In this document: piece by piece, positions 9,389-19,340 of the stretch
Position numbering within the stretch: position 1 is the stretch's first letter
Layout: each line of letters opens with the position of its first letter
Source of the DNA: an uncultured Planctomycetota bacterium
Lineage (GTDB): Bacteria; Planctomycetota; Brocadiia; CAIUPP01
NCBI GenBank assembly: GCA_903901045.1
Contig: CAIUPP010000153.1
Location: 1-64,000 of the forward strand
Length of the DNA: 64,000 nt
Direction of reading: 5' to 3'
Translations under genes and position numbers: made by a program
Notes under the pieces: generated by a model
The model's input: the letters and a program-made list of their open reading frames with translations, nothing else
What the model was told of the DNA's origin: nothing
The model's database searches: none

Positions 9389-12240
9389 TTCACACCTCCG
9401 TCCACCTTAAACACCTTCATGACCTCGTCCCCTAAGTGGTTGATAACCTTGACGGCAATCCTCCCGGACTTGGGCTTCTCGAACGGCCTGGAGGTGTCGC
9501 TGTGTAGCGTCGCCCAGGCTTCGGCGTTGATCTCGGCCTTCAGGGTAGTCTTCAGGGCGCTGTAGGGGTCGTTGGCGCCGAGGAAATAGGCGTGGCGGAC
9601 GAAGAAACTTTCTTCGTTATAGTCGGTGTCAATGAACCAGCAGGCGATGCCTGCGGCGCTATCGCTGCGGACTTCGCCGGTGCTGGGGTCGAAGACATCC
9701 ACGCCGTTCACCTTGATCATCAGCTTTGAACCGTCCGAAACCCGGTAGGTTTCTTTGCCGTCAACCATCACCTTTAGACTCTTTCCGTCGAGACCGAGAA
9801 TGTCGATATCCGGCTCGCCGAAAATGACGAAGAGGTTGCCTTTGCCGGTGTTCTTGAGGTCCTCGGCCATGTGCAGGTCGGCGTTCATGCGGGCTTTGAG
9901 CACAGGGATGCGGCCCAGCTTGCTGAACTCCGTGGCGTGCGCCTCGTAGTTGAAGGCACAGGCGATCAGCACATCGAAACCGGCATCGCCCGCCTCGCGG
10001 GCGGCGGCGACGAGATCGGCGCGCTGGACGGTGCCGAACTCGGGGCCGATGAAGATGGCAGCGCGCTTCTCCGCCGCGCCTTCAAGGTAACGGCCCTCGG
10101 CGCAGACGAGGTCACCGGGCCAGGGGGTGAGAGCGGTGAATGTGATCCGATCCTCCTTGTGCGCCTGCTGCACCCCGGCGATCTTGAGGTTCTCCAGAAT
10201 CATCTGGGCGAAGTTCTTCTTCCCGCCGTAACCGAGCTTCGCCTCTGCAAGGCTGTCAATCAACTCGTCGTTCTCATCCACGCCCAGCATGCGGTGCGGA
10301 GAGAGGCTCTCCACGGTGAAGGGACCGGCCACACGCACTTTCTTCTTGTCGTCGTAGGGCTTGTCGTAGAGGTATTCAAACTCGGCCTTGGCGGCGATGG
10401 AGGCGTCCATCTCCGTCTGGCGGGCGATGCGGGCCTTCCACCAGTCGGCGTGCAGCTTTTTCGTCGCGTCCGGCCACTTGGCCTCGGTCTCACGCGGAAT
10501 CTCCCACTCCTGCCAGCTCTTTTTGAGCGTGGTGTTCAGCGACTGGCGCAACGGCTCCAGCCTTGCCTGCCACTTCTCCCAGATGACATCAATCTCAGCG
10601 TTGTTGGCAATGGACTTGAGCGTGATGTGCGGTACACGCTCATAGACGAAGCCATGGCGAATATCACCCTGCACTGGCTGCGAACTCGGCGTAGTGTGCG
10701 TGACCTCCGCTTCTTTGATCTGGCCTTCGCGGGAATCGACCAGCAGGTAGAACGGATAGCGCGCGCCCATGATGCGGGCACGAGCCAGCGCCAGCGCCAC
10801 GCGCGAAGTGTCAACGGTGATCCAACGGCGGCCCCATTGCTCGGCAACATAGGCGGTGGTGCCGGAACCGCAGGTCGGGTCGAGCACTAGGTCGCCGGGG
10901 TCGGTCGCCATGAGGATGCAGCGTTGGATCGCGTCAGGCTGAGTCTGGACTATGTAGAGCTTCTCCGACCCAAACCCGCTTGAACGAATGTCATCCCAGA
11001 GGGAAACCCGCGGTCTATATGGATAGTCGGCGTGAAAATTCTTCCACATCAACGTTGTGCCAACGGCCCACATACGTCCAGCTTTTTCCACCCGAGCCAG
11101 CCCGACGTCCCCTGTCGACCATCCGCGCGCGCCTGGAGGATGATACTTCGCATCGCAGAATTTGTATGGAAAGCGAGATGAGTCCCCACCAGTTTGCGAA
11201 GTGAGAGTCACCATGCGAAGAAATTGTCCATCGGGTATCGGATCCTGTTTGGTCTTCTGTCTGAATGTTAGGTCGTGAATTCTCCCGTTCTGATCCTGCA
11301 CGCAGATGTACCGATGCGTCGGATTGTCAATTGGTGGCCGCTCCTCGAACAATGAACGGTATTTCACTATAGCAAGGTTCTTTGCATACCACAGCAGGTA
11401 ATCGTTTACGCCGGCGAGGAGTTCTGAACTCTGTGACGCAGCTTTGGTGAGAGTAATCTGGGCGCCAAAGTTCGCGTCGCCAAAGACTTCATCCATGACC
11501 GCCCGGACACGGTGGACATTTTCATCGCCGATCTGCACGAAGATGGAGCCGGAATCGGTGAGAAGATCGCGGGCAACGGTGAGACGGTCGCGGAGATAAG
11601 TGAGGTAGCTGTGGATGCCATCGCGCCAGGTATCGCGGAAAGCTTTAACCTGCTCCGGCTCGCGGGTGATGTGGCCGGCGTTGCCGTCCTTCACGTCGCG
11701 GCTGGTGGTGGACCACTGGAAGTTGCTGTTGAACTTGATGCCGTAAGGCGGGTCGAAGTAGATGCACTGCACCCGCCCGCGCAGACCCTCACGCTCGGCC
11801 AGGCTGGCCATGACTTGGAGGGAGTCGCCGAGGATCATGCGGTTGGACCAATTCTGGTCGTGGGCGTAGAACTCCGTCTTGTCCGCGCCCTTGGGCATGC
11901 CGTTGAAGTCGGCAAAGAGATCGGCCTGAACGCCGTCAGTCCTGGACTTGGTCTCCTTGGTCTGGCTCAGGAGGTCGTCTATCAGCACCTTGGGGTGGAC
12001 CTTTTCCTGGATGTAGAGCGGTGGGGCGTGGACGACAAGGTCGCTCCAGTCCTGCTCATCCTTCCCGCGCCAGACGAGCTGGGGATCAAGGTCGGTGTTG
12101 CGGGGATACTTCAGCGGGCGGGGAGTGGCATCGTCCTGCTTGAGCACGGATTGGTGCTCGGCAGTGGGAATGTTCTTCCGCTTGTCGGCGTCGTGCTTGA
12201 TTGTTTCGACGGTTTTGTGAGTGGTGGGCTTTCTTGCCAT
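9385..12240 (-). CDS. mod: Type III-like site-specific DNA adenine methyltransferase (Mod)
   Basis: A 951-residue protein. CIYFDPPYGIKF (DPPY at 163-166) is catalytic motif IV of amino-methyltransferases. LVLDPTCGSGTTAYVAEQWG near residue 455 is the AdoMet-binding motif I. With motif IV before motif I this is the beta class used by Type III Mod subunits and N6-adenine enzymes. The long middle and C-terminal parts would carry target recognition. An RMILGDSLQVMASL segment before DPPY is the usual Mod/YhdJ lead-in. The ATG follows the res stop by only 2 nt. It should both protect the host and give Res its specificity. The ~950-residue length is well above a minimal Mod and agrees with the large BPTD_3080-type R-M systems (named from memory). 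Confidence 0.88.
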   Translation of the reverse strand: MARKPTTHKTVETIKHDADKRKNIPTAEHQSVLKQDDATPRPLKYPRNTDLDPQLVWRGKDEQDWSDLVVHAPPLYIQEKVHPKVLIDDLLSQTKETKSRTDGVQADLFADFNGMPKGADKTEFYAHDQNWSNRMILGDSLQVMASLAEREGLRGRVQCIYFDPPYGIKFNSNFQWSTTSRDVKDGNAGHITREPEQVKAFRDTWRDGIHSYLTYLRDRLTVARDLLTDSGSIFVQIGDENVHRVRAVMDEVFGDANFGAQITLTKAASQSSELLAGVNDYLLWYAKNLAIVKYRSLFEERPPIDNPTHRYICVQDQNGRIHDLTFRQKTKQDPIPDGQFLRMVTLTSQTGGDSSRFPYKFCDAKYHPPGARGWSTGDVGLARVEKAGRMWAVGTTLMWKNFHADYPYRPRVSLWDDIRSSGFGSEKLYIVQTQPDAIQRCILMATDPGDLVLDPTCGSGTTAYVAEQWGRRWITVDTSRVALALARARIMGARYPFYLLVDSREGQIKEAEVTHTTPSSQPVQGDIRHGFVYERVPHITLKSIANNAEIDVIWEKWQARLEPLRQSLNTTLKKSWQEWEIPRETEAKWPDATKKLHADWWKARIARQTEMDASIAAKAEFEYLYDKPYDDKKKVRVAGPFTVESLSPHRMLGVDENDELIDSLAEAKLGYGGKKNFAQMILENLKIAGVQQAHKEDRITFTALTPWPGDLVCAEGRYLEGAAEKRAAIFIGPEFGTVQRADLVAAAREAGDAGFDVLIACAFNYEAHATEFSKLGRIPVLKARMNADLHMAEDLKNTGKGNLFVIFGEPDIDILGLDGKSLKVMVDGKETYRVSDGSKLMIKVNGVDVFDPSTGEVRSDSAAGIACWFIDTDYNEESFFVRHAYFLGANDPYSALKTTLKAEINAEAWATLHSDTSRPFEKPKSGRIAVKVINHLGDEVMKVFKVDGGVK

Positions 12241-12242
12241 GA

Positions 12243-15200
12243 CTATTTGCCTTCGGTTGCCGGTTGCGTGGTTGCGGTGGCAATCATCTTGTTGAACTCG
12301 GTTTCGATCTTGGCCTTGAGGTCGGTCTCCATCTGATACACGTCAGTGAACTCGGCGAAGGCCCAGCGTCCATATTCTTTGAGGTTGTTCACGCCGGGCA
12401 CCCAGTAGGTATCCATGGTGGACTTCTTCTCCTTCGCGTCCTCACGCCGGTAGCCTTTGATCTCGACGACGAGGTGCAGGAGGTCGTCGGGGCCGTGGCC
12501 GTCGTCCACGAGTACGATGAAGTCCGGCAGATACTTCCGGGTCTCCGAGCCATAGCGATACGGCACTTCGAGACCGAGGTTGTGATTCTTGACGTAGGCG
12601 CGGACCTTGTGGTGCGACTCTGCCACACGGCAGAACTCGGCTTCCCAATCACTGTCGAGCACGACCCAGTTGACGTGACAGCTCTTGGAACTGGTTTCCC
12701 AGCGGTCGGTGCGGGAGGTGTTGAAGCGGACGTGGGCGCTGGATCCGGCAGGATTGTAGGGGTCGAGCAGGGCTTTGATGGGGCGCTTGCCTTCCAACGC
12801 GCGGGTGATGCCGGCGGTGATGCGGTTGCAGGCCATGTCCGCCAGTTCCTGATACATGAGTTGGGCGGGATAGGTGCCGCCTTTGCAGACCAGACACGTG
12901 TCGAGCCATTGCTTGGTGATGCGCTTGAGCTGGCCGAAGAGATGGAGCTTCGGCTCTTCGCCAGGGTCGCGCCATTTCGTGTAAAGCAGGCGCTGGGTGA
13001 CGTGGAAGAGCAACGTGGAAGGCCGCATGTCGCCCAGGTGTTCGAGGTTCAGGTCCACGCCTTCCCCGATGATGCCGGAGTTTCGCGTGATGGACGGCCC
13101 AACGAGGTCGGGGGTGAGTTCGAAGATGGACTCGTCATTGAAGCTCGCTGTGAGGCGTTCCTCCGGAAGTTCGACGCGGTAGCCTTCGACCCGTGGGAAT
13201 CGGATTTCGAGAGCGTCGCGCTCTGGGCGGATGGCTTTGACTTGAACCGTCTCACGCGGCGGTTGCGGCGGGGCGATCACGGGCTTGGCCGTGAAATCGA
13301 AGGGAATGCCGAAGACATCGGCGTATTCGACATTGAAGAGGCCCTCTTCGTTGAGGTCGTAGGACTGGCGGCGAAGCGCGCGTCCGATGACCTGCTCGCA
13401 CAGGAGCTGGGTGCCAAACGCGCGGATGCCCAGAACGTGAGTGACGGTTCTCGCGTCCCACCCTTCTGTAAGCATCGAAACGGAGACGACGCAGCGGATG
13501 GAGCCGCCGAGTTGCCCGTGTTTGCCGACAGTGTTCATGACCTCGCGCAGCAATTCCTGGTCGGTGATGTTCTCCGCGGAGCGGGCGTCCCCGGTGCGCT
13601 CGATGATCTCGCGGCGAAAGCGTTCGATCTCGTCAGCGGCCATGCCTCGGAAGTTGTCGTCGAGCACGTCACCGGCTTCGAGTTGCTCACTATCGATGAG
13701 TATGGTGTTGGGCCGCGGGAGCGGATTGCCGTGTTCGTCAAAGTTGCGGAACAGGGCGAGGCGGCCGTTTTCCAACGTGGAGGTGCCGTCTTCGTTTTGC
13801 CGGTGGAAGCCGGAAATAAAGTCATACACCAGCTTCGAGATGGCGGTATTCTGGCAAACGATGATGAAACAGGGCGGGACTTTAATGCCCTTGTCCTGCC
13901 AAAGCTGGAAGGTCTTCTCGTAGTGGCCGTAGAGAGCTTCGAGCGCGGTTTGCAGGCGGGTGGGAAGTTTGAGCGGATCCAGTTCGCCTCCCTTGTTGCG
14001 CCCTTTCTTGGGCATGTCTTTGCGGATGTTCTTCCAAAGGTCGCGGTAAACCGGCATTTCATCGCCGGGGATGTTTTCCGCCACGGGGACGCGCGGCAGC
14101 TTGACGATCCCGCACTCGATAGCGTCCATGAGCGAGAAGTCGCTCATCGTCCACGGGAACAGGGTGCCCTCGACATAACCCGAGCCGCTGAGGAAGAACG
14201 GGGTGGCCGAGAGGTCAATGACGCGGGCCAAACCGAGCTTGCGGTTCACCGCTTCCAGGCCGGAAATCCAAAGGCGGGCGGCTTCTTTGTTCTTCTCAGC
14301 TTCCTTCTTTTCGTCACCTTTCAGTCCTTCATCGTTGCTATCGGCAGCGCCGGCTTTTTCCCGGTAGCAATGATGCGCTTCGTCGTTGAACACCAGGATG
14401 GTTTTCATGCCCATGAGATCGGGCATGACCCGCTGGAGCATCTGACCCTCGGTTTCCGTAGTGTTCAACTCCTCCCCGGTGCGCCCTTTGAGCAGCGAGC
14501 GGCCGCCGGCGGAGAGTTCGATGCGCTCGCGCCGCTTGAAAGCGTGGTAGTTGGTGATGACGATCTTGGCGCGATTCACGTCGTCGAGCATGTCGCTCGG
14601 CACCAATTCGCGGTCCGCGTAGTAACTGTCCGGGTCGTTTGGCTGGAGGACGCGCAGGCGTTCCTTGATGGTGATGCCCGGTGTAACGACGAGGAAGCCA
14701 CGCGTGAAGTGTTTGCTGCCGGGGCGTCGCACGGCGTTGATGGTCTGCCATGCGATGAGCATGGCCATGACAGTGGTCTTTCCTGCGCCGGTGGCAAGCT
14801 TTAGCGCCAGACGCATGAGTTCCGGGTTTGCCGCTTGATTGGCCCTCGCCAGGTGTTCCAGAAGGTCCTTTCCGGCTTTCCCCGATCGTGGCGCCACCTC
14901 GGTCAGCCAGATGACGGTTTCCGCTGCCTCCACCTGGCAGAAGAAGGGGCGAATGTCGCTGAACTTGTGATGCCGCCAATGCTGGAGAAGGCGCGCCGTC
15001 TCAGGCGTCACCTGCCAGTCGCTGGGATTTGGCAACATCCGCCACCGGTCCACATGCCGCCGCACCTCGTTGATATTCTCGGAGGTCGGATCATACTGTT
15101 GCTCCTGGGTCGAAAGCCCCTTGCCTTCGTCGAAGACGATGGCCTGCTGGCTCTCTGGGCCCTTCCGTTTCTTCGGCTTTGGGATCGGTGTAATGAACTC

Positions 15201-15323
15201 CGCCCGGCGGCGGCGCTCAATAATCCGCTCTGTCGGCTGTCCGCTTGCATCGAGTTCCCAGTATCGAGCCGGATACTTATAGGGAGAGTTCAGGATGGGG
15301 TGCTCAAAGAATGGGTTGGACAT
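12243..15323 (-). CDS. res: Type III-like restriction endonuclease, DEAD/DEAH helicase with C-terminal PD-(D/E)xK nuclease (Res)
   Basis: A 1026-residue protein, first gene of the minus-strand operon. The start at 15323 (MSNPFFEHPILNSPY) has GAGGAG 9 nt upstream; longer in-frame starts at 15353 and GTG 15386 have poorer sites. LKLATGAGKTTVMAM (ATGAGKTT at 177-184) is Walker A and LVFNDEAHHCYREK near 310 is the DEAH box. VSVSMLTEGWDARTVTHVLG and EQVIGRALRRQ are motifs V and VI. Close to the C-terminus YLPDFIVLVDD, then VVEIKGYRRED, give the PD...ExK nuclease centre. It cleaves DNA together with the downstream Mod. The same transcript continues into SIR2, HerA and UvrD genes, which is not the usual two-gene Type III arrangement. 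Confidence 0.88.
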   Translation of the reverse strand: MSNPFFEHPILNSPYKYPARYWELDASGQPTERIIERRRRAEFITPIPKPKKRKGPESQQAIVFDEGKGLSTQEQQYDPTSENINEVRRHVDRWRMLPNPSDWQVTPETARLLQHWRHHKFSDIRPFFCQVEAAETVIWLTEVAPRSGKAGKDLLEHLARANQAANPELMRLALKLATGAGKTTVMAMLIAWQTINAVRRPGSKHFTRGFLVVTPGITIKERLRVLQPNDPDSYYADRELVPSDMLDDVNRAKIVITNYHAFKRRERIELSAGGRSLLKGRTGEELNTTETEGQMLQRVMPDLMGMKTILVFNDEAHHCYREKAGAADSNDEGLKGDEKKEAEKNKEAARLWISGLEAVNRKLGLARVIDLSATPFFLSGSGYVEGTLFPWTMSDFSLMDAIECGIVKLPRVPVAENIPGDEMPVYRDLWKNIRKDMPKKGRNKGGELDPLKLPTRLQTALEALYGHYEKTFQLWQDKGIKVPPCFIIVCQNTAISKLVYDFISGFHRQNEDGTSTLENGRLALFRNFDEHGNPLPRPNTILIDSEQLEAGDVLDDNFRGMAADEIERFRREIIERTGDARSAENITDQELLREVMNTVGKHGQLGGSIRCVVSVSMLTEGWDARTVTHVLGIRAFGTQLLCEQVIGRALRRQSYDLNEEGLFNVEYADVFGIPFDFTAKPVIAPPQPPRETVQVKAIRPERDALEIRFPRVEGYRVELPEERLTASFNDESIFELTPDLVGPSITRNSGIIGEGVDLNLEHLGDMRPSTLLFHVTQRLLYTKWRDPGEEPKLHLFGQLKRITKQWLDTCLVCKGGTYPAQLMYQELADMACNRITAGITRALEGKRPIKALLDPYNPAGSSAHVRFNTSRTDRWETSSKSCHVNWVVLDSDWEAEFCRVAESHHKVRAYVKNHNLGLEVPYRYGSETRKYLPDFIVLVDDGHGPDDLLHLVVEIKGYRREDAKEKKSTMDTYWVPGVNNLKEYGRWAFAEFTDVYQMETDLKAKIETEFNKMIATATTQPATEGK

Positions 15324-16095
15324 CTGAACCTGCTCCTCTGTCAGCATGGCCATGCGTCCCGCCGGCACGTTGGGATGATATCCCACTGCAAGCCCACGCT
15401 TGCCCGACTTGGTCTTCCGACATGCGTTTCACACGCGGTCTTCACTGACCGGGCATCCTAGCCGTTCCTGGCGCAGGTTGTCAATGGCCGATGGCGAAGC
15501 GTGGCAATACTTAATTTCGTGAGGGAAACCTGTCATCATAAGGAGGACTTTCCTGCGACCGATTCCCAGCTTAATTTCGGGCCGGTTTGAGGGTAATATA
15601 AGATGAACTCGACGAATTCATTGCCCCTTTGCAGGGGCATTTCCGCCGTGCCCCACACCTTAATATGGGGGTGACAATCGGGTACTATACCTTGAGTGGG
15701 CAAATAGCTGTCAGGAACCTACCCCGGCGCTTCGACCGAAGAGTTACCTGATGGCAGCTATCTTAGCCCTGCTTCATTTCGCCCCCCGCGCCGGTTATCA
15801 TATCGTAGATGGGCGGCATAGCCATCCACCTGTCTCAGAAGCCCTCAACAGCCCCCCTGAAATCCTCCGTACCCCCGTACTGAAAAGCCGACGTTCCGGG
15901 ACGAAATGGCACCCATTTTGGACGAAATTGCGCCTCAGCACCCCGACTTTTCTGCCCATTCCCAGGCACTTCCGCGACGGTCATCCAGCGCCAAGCCCCC
16001 ATCTAAATTGCGTCCGGTGAAGCGGTTACAATAAGTAACGGAGCCCGATTTACTATGCAGCAGGGCCTTTCCGGCCTGCGCATCAGGCACCGTTT
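15324..16095. other. Intergenic region upstream of the res operon
   Basis: No gene that I can support. It must contain the promoter for the minus-strand res-mod-SIR2-HerA-UvrD operon and the 3' end region of the exported-protein gene at 16096. It is visibly less GC-rich than its neighbours around 15500-15720. A short ORF at 15751-16020 has no RBS and no recognisable motif. Confidence 0.4.
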
Positions 16096-17334
16096 CTACC
16101 GCGCCCCTCCAGCAAGCGTCTCGGAAACCACGGGCGGCGCGCTGGGGTTGTAGTACACTTGATAGACGTGCGCGTCGACTCTGAGCTGTTGTGCCTCGTC
16201 CAATTTTGCGTACCAGCTTTCGGCACACAGAGTGACGCCCTTGCTTCCCCAATATGCGCCCGCTAATCCGCCCAGGCATGAACCTACCGGCACTGTCACC
16301 GGCGCCAATGGTCCCCCCAACGTACCGACGGATGCGCCCACAATGGCCCCCGCCGCGCCGACGCCGACGCCGCCAAGAAAACCCGCTTGCGAGACCACGA
16401 ATTGGCGCGTAGTCATTCCACCGGTTTGCCAGTCGAGAACGCAAAAGCCCTCGTAGAGAGCAAGACCGGTCCAGCCCATGCGTTGGGATACCCTGGCAAG
16501 ACCGCTACGGGCGAAGCAGGAAGCCGCCTCCGATGTTGCGAACGCTCCCATGGAGCCCAGCAGGGATGCGTGTTGCGAGACGACCATCCACTCATGGAGG
16601 GACGCGGGGTCGTCGGCAAGGTTCCCGAACGCGTCCCATGTGCTCTGGCCTTCCTGCATGGCGAACCATACTCCCAGGAGTGAGCCGGCCATCCCGATTC
16701 CCCGTGCGCCTGGACCGCGCAAGACGGCGACGCGGGTTGCGACGGCGCGCATTTGCTGCGTCGGCAAGTCGGTTGCGCGGATTGACTCCCTTGCGACCGA
16801 CAAAGAGCCACGGCGATCCACCCACACCGGCAGCTCCTTAGGCAACCCGCGCGTGCGTTCGACTTCCGCTATGACCTGATTCGCCTCGCGGCGCATCCTC
16901 CCGGTGATGTTCTCACCGTCAACTCCCGCCTTGTTGGCCGCCACATCTGCGATCTTGTGCAGCCTCGCCACATTCAATTCCGCCTGCCCCACGGTTCCAT
17001 CACCGCTGAACACTTGGGCCACCCGTTCCGGATTATGGCGAAGGTGTCCGTGGTTGGTTGGATGCACCGGCGTGCCCGTGGTGTGATTCACGAATTCGCC
17101 GGTTCTCGTCGCCGGGTTGTCTATCCAGCGGTTGATGGCTTCCACGCGCTCGGGACTAAGGCTTTTTGCGCCGCCTTGACTGGCTGGAGTTTCCAGCAGC
17201 AGTTTTCCAAGCGCGTCATGAGCTTCGCCGGCCATGCCCCAAGCCTTCGGAGCTACCGCGGCGGTTAACAGCGCAGTCAAACAGATGACCACTTGCCATC
17301 GCTGTGGTCTCATTCGGAGAGTGATGTTATTCAT
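16096..17334 (-). CDS. Exported protein with glycine-rich hydrophobic segment, function unknown
   Basis: A 412-residue protein. I chose the ATG at 17334 because it gives a clean signal peptide (positive start RMRPQR, hydrophobic core VVICLTALLTAAVA, then PKAWG-M) and overlaps the upstream lipoprotein stop by 8 nt. The mature N-terminus has HTTGTPVHPTNHGHLRHNP, a His-rich stretch. Residues ~330-390 form a Gly/Ala-rich run (GVGVGAAGAIVGASVGTLGG, then SCLGGLAGAYWGSKG) of the glycine-zipper type that can insert into membranes. It is cotranscribed with the lipoprotein. Pore formation is only a possibility raised by the glycine zipper; I do not recognise the family. Confidence 0.6.
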   Translation of the reverse strand: MNNITLRMRPQRWQVVICLTALLTAAVAPKAWGMAGEAHDALGKLLLETPASQGGAKSLSPERVEAINRWIDNPATRTGEFVNHTTGTPVHPTNHGHLRHNPERVAQVFSGDGTVGQAELNVARLHKIADVAANKAGVDGENITGRMRREANQVIAEVERTRGLPKELPVWVDRRGSLSVARESIRATDLPTQQMRAVATRVAVLRGPGARGIGMAGSLLGVWFAMQEGQSTWDAFGNLADDPASLHEWMVVSQHASLLGSMGAFATSEAASCFARSGLARVSQRMGWTGLALYEGFCVLDWQTGGMTTRQFVVSQAGFLGGVGVGAAGAIVGASVGTLGGPLAPVTVPVGSCLGGLAGAYWGSKGVTLCAESWYAKLDEAQQLRVDAHVYQVYYNPSAPPVVSETLAGGAR

Positions 17335-18925
17335 CGCCAATCCCTCGCTTGGGCTGTTCCGTGGCCTTCTCAGCGACCCACTCCTGAAGGGCGCTCTTGT
17401 CTTCAAGCAGTTTCCACCCGGTTTCGTAAGCACGGTTATAGAGTTGGGAAACCGAAAGGTCGAGCAATCCCGGGTTGACCGGAGTCAGATACTTGTCCAT
17501 TGCGGCCGCGACCTGCTTGTAGTCCGCGTCCAGCCATTTTTCGCCATGCACCGACGCTTGCTTTTTGGTTCGCTCACGGACTTCTGCCACTTCGGCCTTG
17601 AAGTCTTTAATGCACCGCAGGACCCATCTCTGATAATCGAGCGTCCGCGCCGCCATGATGGCGTCGATTCGGGCTTGCGTACGCTTGTTGAGGTCCCTCA
17701 GGTCATCGGTAACCTTGCCCGAAACACCTTTCTCAAGGGAGAGCGACAATTGTTGCGCGGTGCATGATTGAAGGATCTGGTTGAGCCCGGCCATCTTCAG
17801 CCGCCAATCCGGAAGAGCTTCAACGCGCTCCATGTCTCTACCGAGGGCCTCAATTTGCGCCGCAGACTGGAGATTGATGACCTGCGTCCGAAGAACCGCG
17901 CGCAGTTGGATAATTGCACCGTCGGTATCACCTTTTGTAAACGACTCCAAGCCCACCCACGCAGCGGACAACCGATCTATATCCTTTCCTGCAAGCGCCG
18001 TTGTAGCCTCATCGCAAGCGGCCTTCCTCTTCTCGATGGCGACGGCCGCAGCCACTTTGCCCTTCACCGCGGTCAGACGTTCCACGAGCACCCTGTCTAC
18101 ACCGGCACCGGAAGACTCCAGGAGATCCTCGATGGTGTCGAGCAGTTTGGCCTGATCAACACCCTGTGGGTTGGCCGATGACAGGATCGTTTCCAAAGCA
18201 TCGGCTGCCCATTGCAAGGCGCTCAAACGAGGGAGTGTTTCCTTGTCTGCCCAAGGGGGGACCGACTTCGCGGTGGCGTTCAGTTCGTCCCGGTACTTGC
18301 CGAGGGCCGCCTGCGAAGCGGGCCACTCATTCGGGTTCTTGACCATGGACTCGAGCCGCGCGAGCTGCTGCTCAAGTTCCGGGGGGATCTGTATGGGAAT
18401 GTATCTGCCTACGGCGCGATCCAGAATGGCATTCTGGTTGGACAAGTCGCGTGCTACGTCATCGGCGAACTTGTCCATGTTCACCCTGACCTTAGCGAGG
18501 TCCGCCTCATGCTCCTGGAAGAAGGCGTGCTGGGCCATGACGGCGTAGCGGGATTCGAGGGGCGTTAGTCGCGCGGCGTGATCGAAGCAGGTTCTGGCCT
18601 GGTGGTTGTCTCCCAGAAGGAGATAGCATAGCCCCTGATCGTAATAGAGGGCCGCCCGCTTCTCGGGTTCCAGTTGCGGCGCTATGGTCGCCTCGTTCAG
18701 GGCGGCCAGTGCTTGTGTTGCGCTCGCAGAATACTCTGCGACAGGTTTTCCACCGGCCTGTTGCTCAAGGGCCTTGCCCAAGGCGCTCTGCGCTTCGCCG
18801 GCTTTCCCTTGATCGCCGACGATCGCCATTTCGTGGGCGCCTCGTTCAACGAATCGAACCTGAGCACAGGAAGCCATCAACAACGTCGCCGCTGCCGCCG
18901 TCAGGAAGATTGCCCTCCGAAACAT
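17327..18925 (-). CDS. Lipoprotein with helical/TPR-like repeats, function unknown
   Basis: A 532-residue protein. It starts MFRRAIFLTAAAATLLMASC, a lipoprotein signal peptide with lipobox LMAS-C. Residues ~60-125 (ALAALNEATIAPQLEPEKRAALYYDQGLCYLLLGDNHQARTCFD in part) look like a TPR pair. The rest is almost wholly helical and probably coiled coil. GGGGGA precedes the ATG. The stop lies inside the first codons of the next gene, so the two form a cell-envelope pair. Nothing ties it to a known pathway. Confidence 0.65.
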   Translation of the reverse strand: MFRRAIFLTAAAATLLMASCAQVRFVERGAHEMAIVGDQGKAGEAQSALGKALEQQAGGKPVAEYSASATQALAALNEATIAPQLEPEKRAALYYDQGLCYLLLGDNHQARTCFDHAARLTPLESRYAVMAQHAFFQEHEADLAKVRVNMDKFADDVARDLSNQNAILDRAVGRYIPIQIPPELEQQLARLESMVKNPNEWPASQAALGKYRDELNATAKSVPPWADKETLPRLSALQWAADALETILSSANPQGVDQAKLLDTIEDLLESSGAGVDRVLVERLTAVKGKVAAAVAIEKRKAACDEATTALAGKDIDRLSAAWVGLESFTKGDTDGAIIQLRAVLRTQVINLQSAAQIEALGRDMERVEALPDWRLKMAGLNQILQSCTAQQLSLSLEKGVSGKVTDDLRDLNKRTQARIDAIMAARTLDYQRWVLRCIKDFKAEVAEVRERTKKQASVHGEKWLDADYKQVAAAMDKYLTPVNPGLLDLSVSQLYNRAYETGWKLLEDKSALQEWVAEKATEQPKRGIGDE

Positions 18926-19340
18926 GACCGTCCCCCTTCAATAAAGAGCGCCGCCACAGGTCGTTGCCCGACTGGCAGGCCTATCACAGCCTCGTCTGGA
19001 ACAACGCCTGGGCGGCGCCCCTTACGGAGCGCCGCATCCAGGTGGGTTGAATCCAGACAAAGTGCTGGACCCGAGGGTCCAGGTGATAGTTTGCCAGTCG
19101 GATCATCCCCGCCCGATACGGTCGCGTATCAAGTCGGTTCTGGGATTGTCAATTCATTCGATCTGTGTCGGCATTGCCTCCTACGAGTGTATCGGCCGCA
19201 CGGCTGCGGCCACGGTCAAAAGTATAACATCCCCCTCTGACAATGTCAGCACCGTCGGCGAACCCGGTGGCGCTGTTGCGTCCCTGCGGTATGGTTGCCG
19301 CGTATCCCTGACACCTTGAGTTTGAAGAAAGGAATGATCC
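18926..19340. promoter_or_regulatory. Spacer with candidate promoter and operator for the ubiquitin-like operon
   Basis: No gene is supported. At 19196-19213 GGCCGCACGGCTGCGGCC can fold into a hairpin. TATAAC at 19223-19228 is a fair -10 element, without an obvious -35. Just downstream, at 19237-19249, CTGACAATGTCAG is a perfect 6-bp inverted repeat around one base, well placed to be an operator. An AAAGGAA ribosome site precedes the ATG at 19341. Which protein binds the palindrome is unknown; the nearest repressor gene is at 27.8-28.5 kb. Confidence 0.35.

Noticed and set aside
12264-14804. An 846-codon plus-strand ORF opposite the res gene
   Set aside because: It is antisense to a gene with clear helicase and nuclease motifs; such long shadows are common in GC-rich coding DNA.
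15751-16020. An 89-residue ORF in the intergenic region
   Set aside because: No ribosome site, no motif, and a His/Pro/Arg-rich composition expected of a chance ORF in GC-rich DNA.
18980-19049. A short frame reading DWQAYHSLVWNNAWAAPLT before a stop
   Set aside because: Looks protein-like, but too short and without upstream continuity to be called a gene fragment with confidence.
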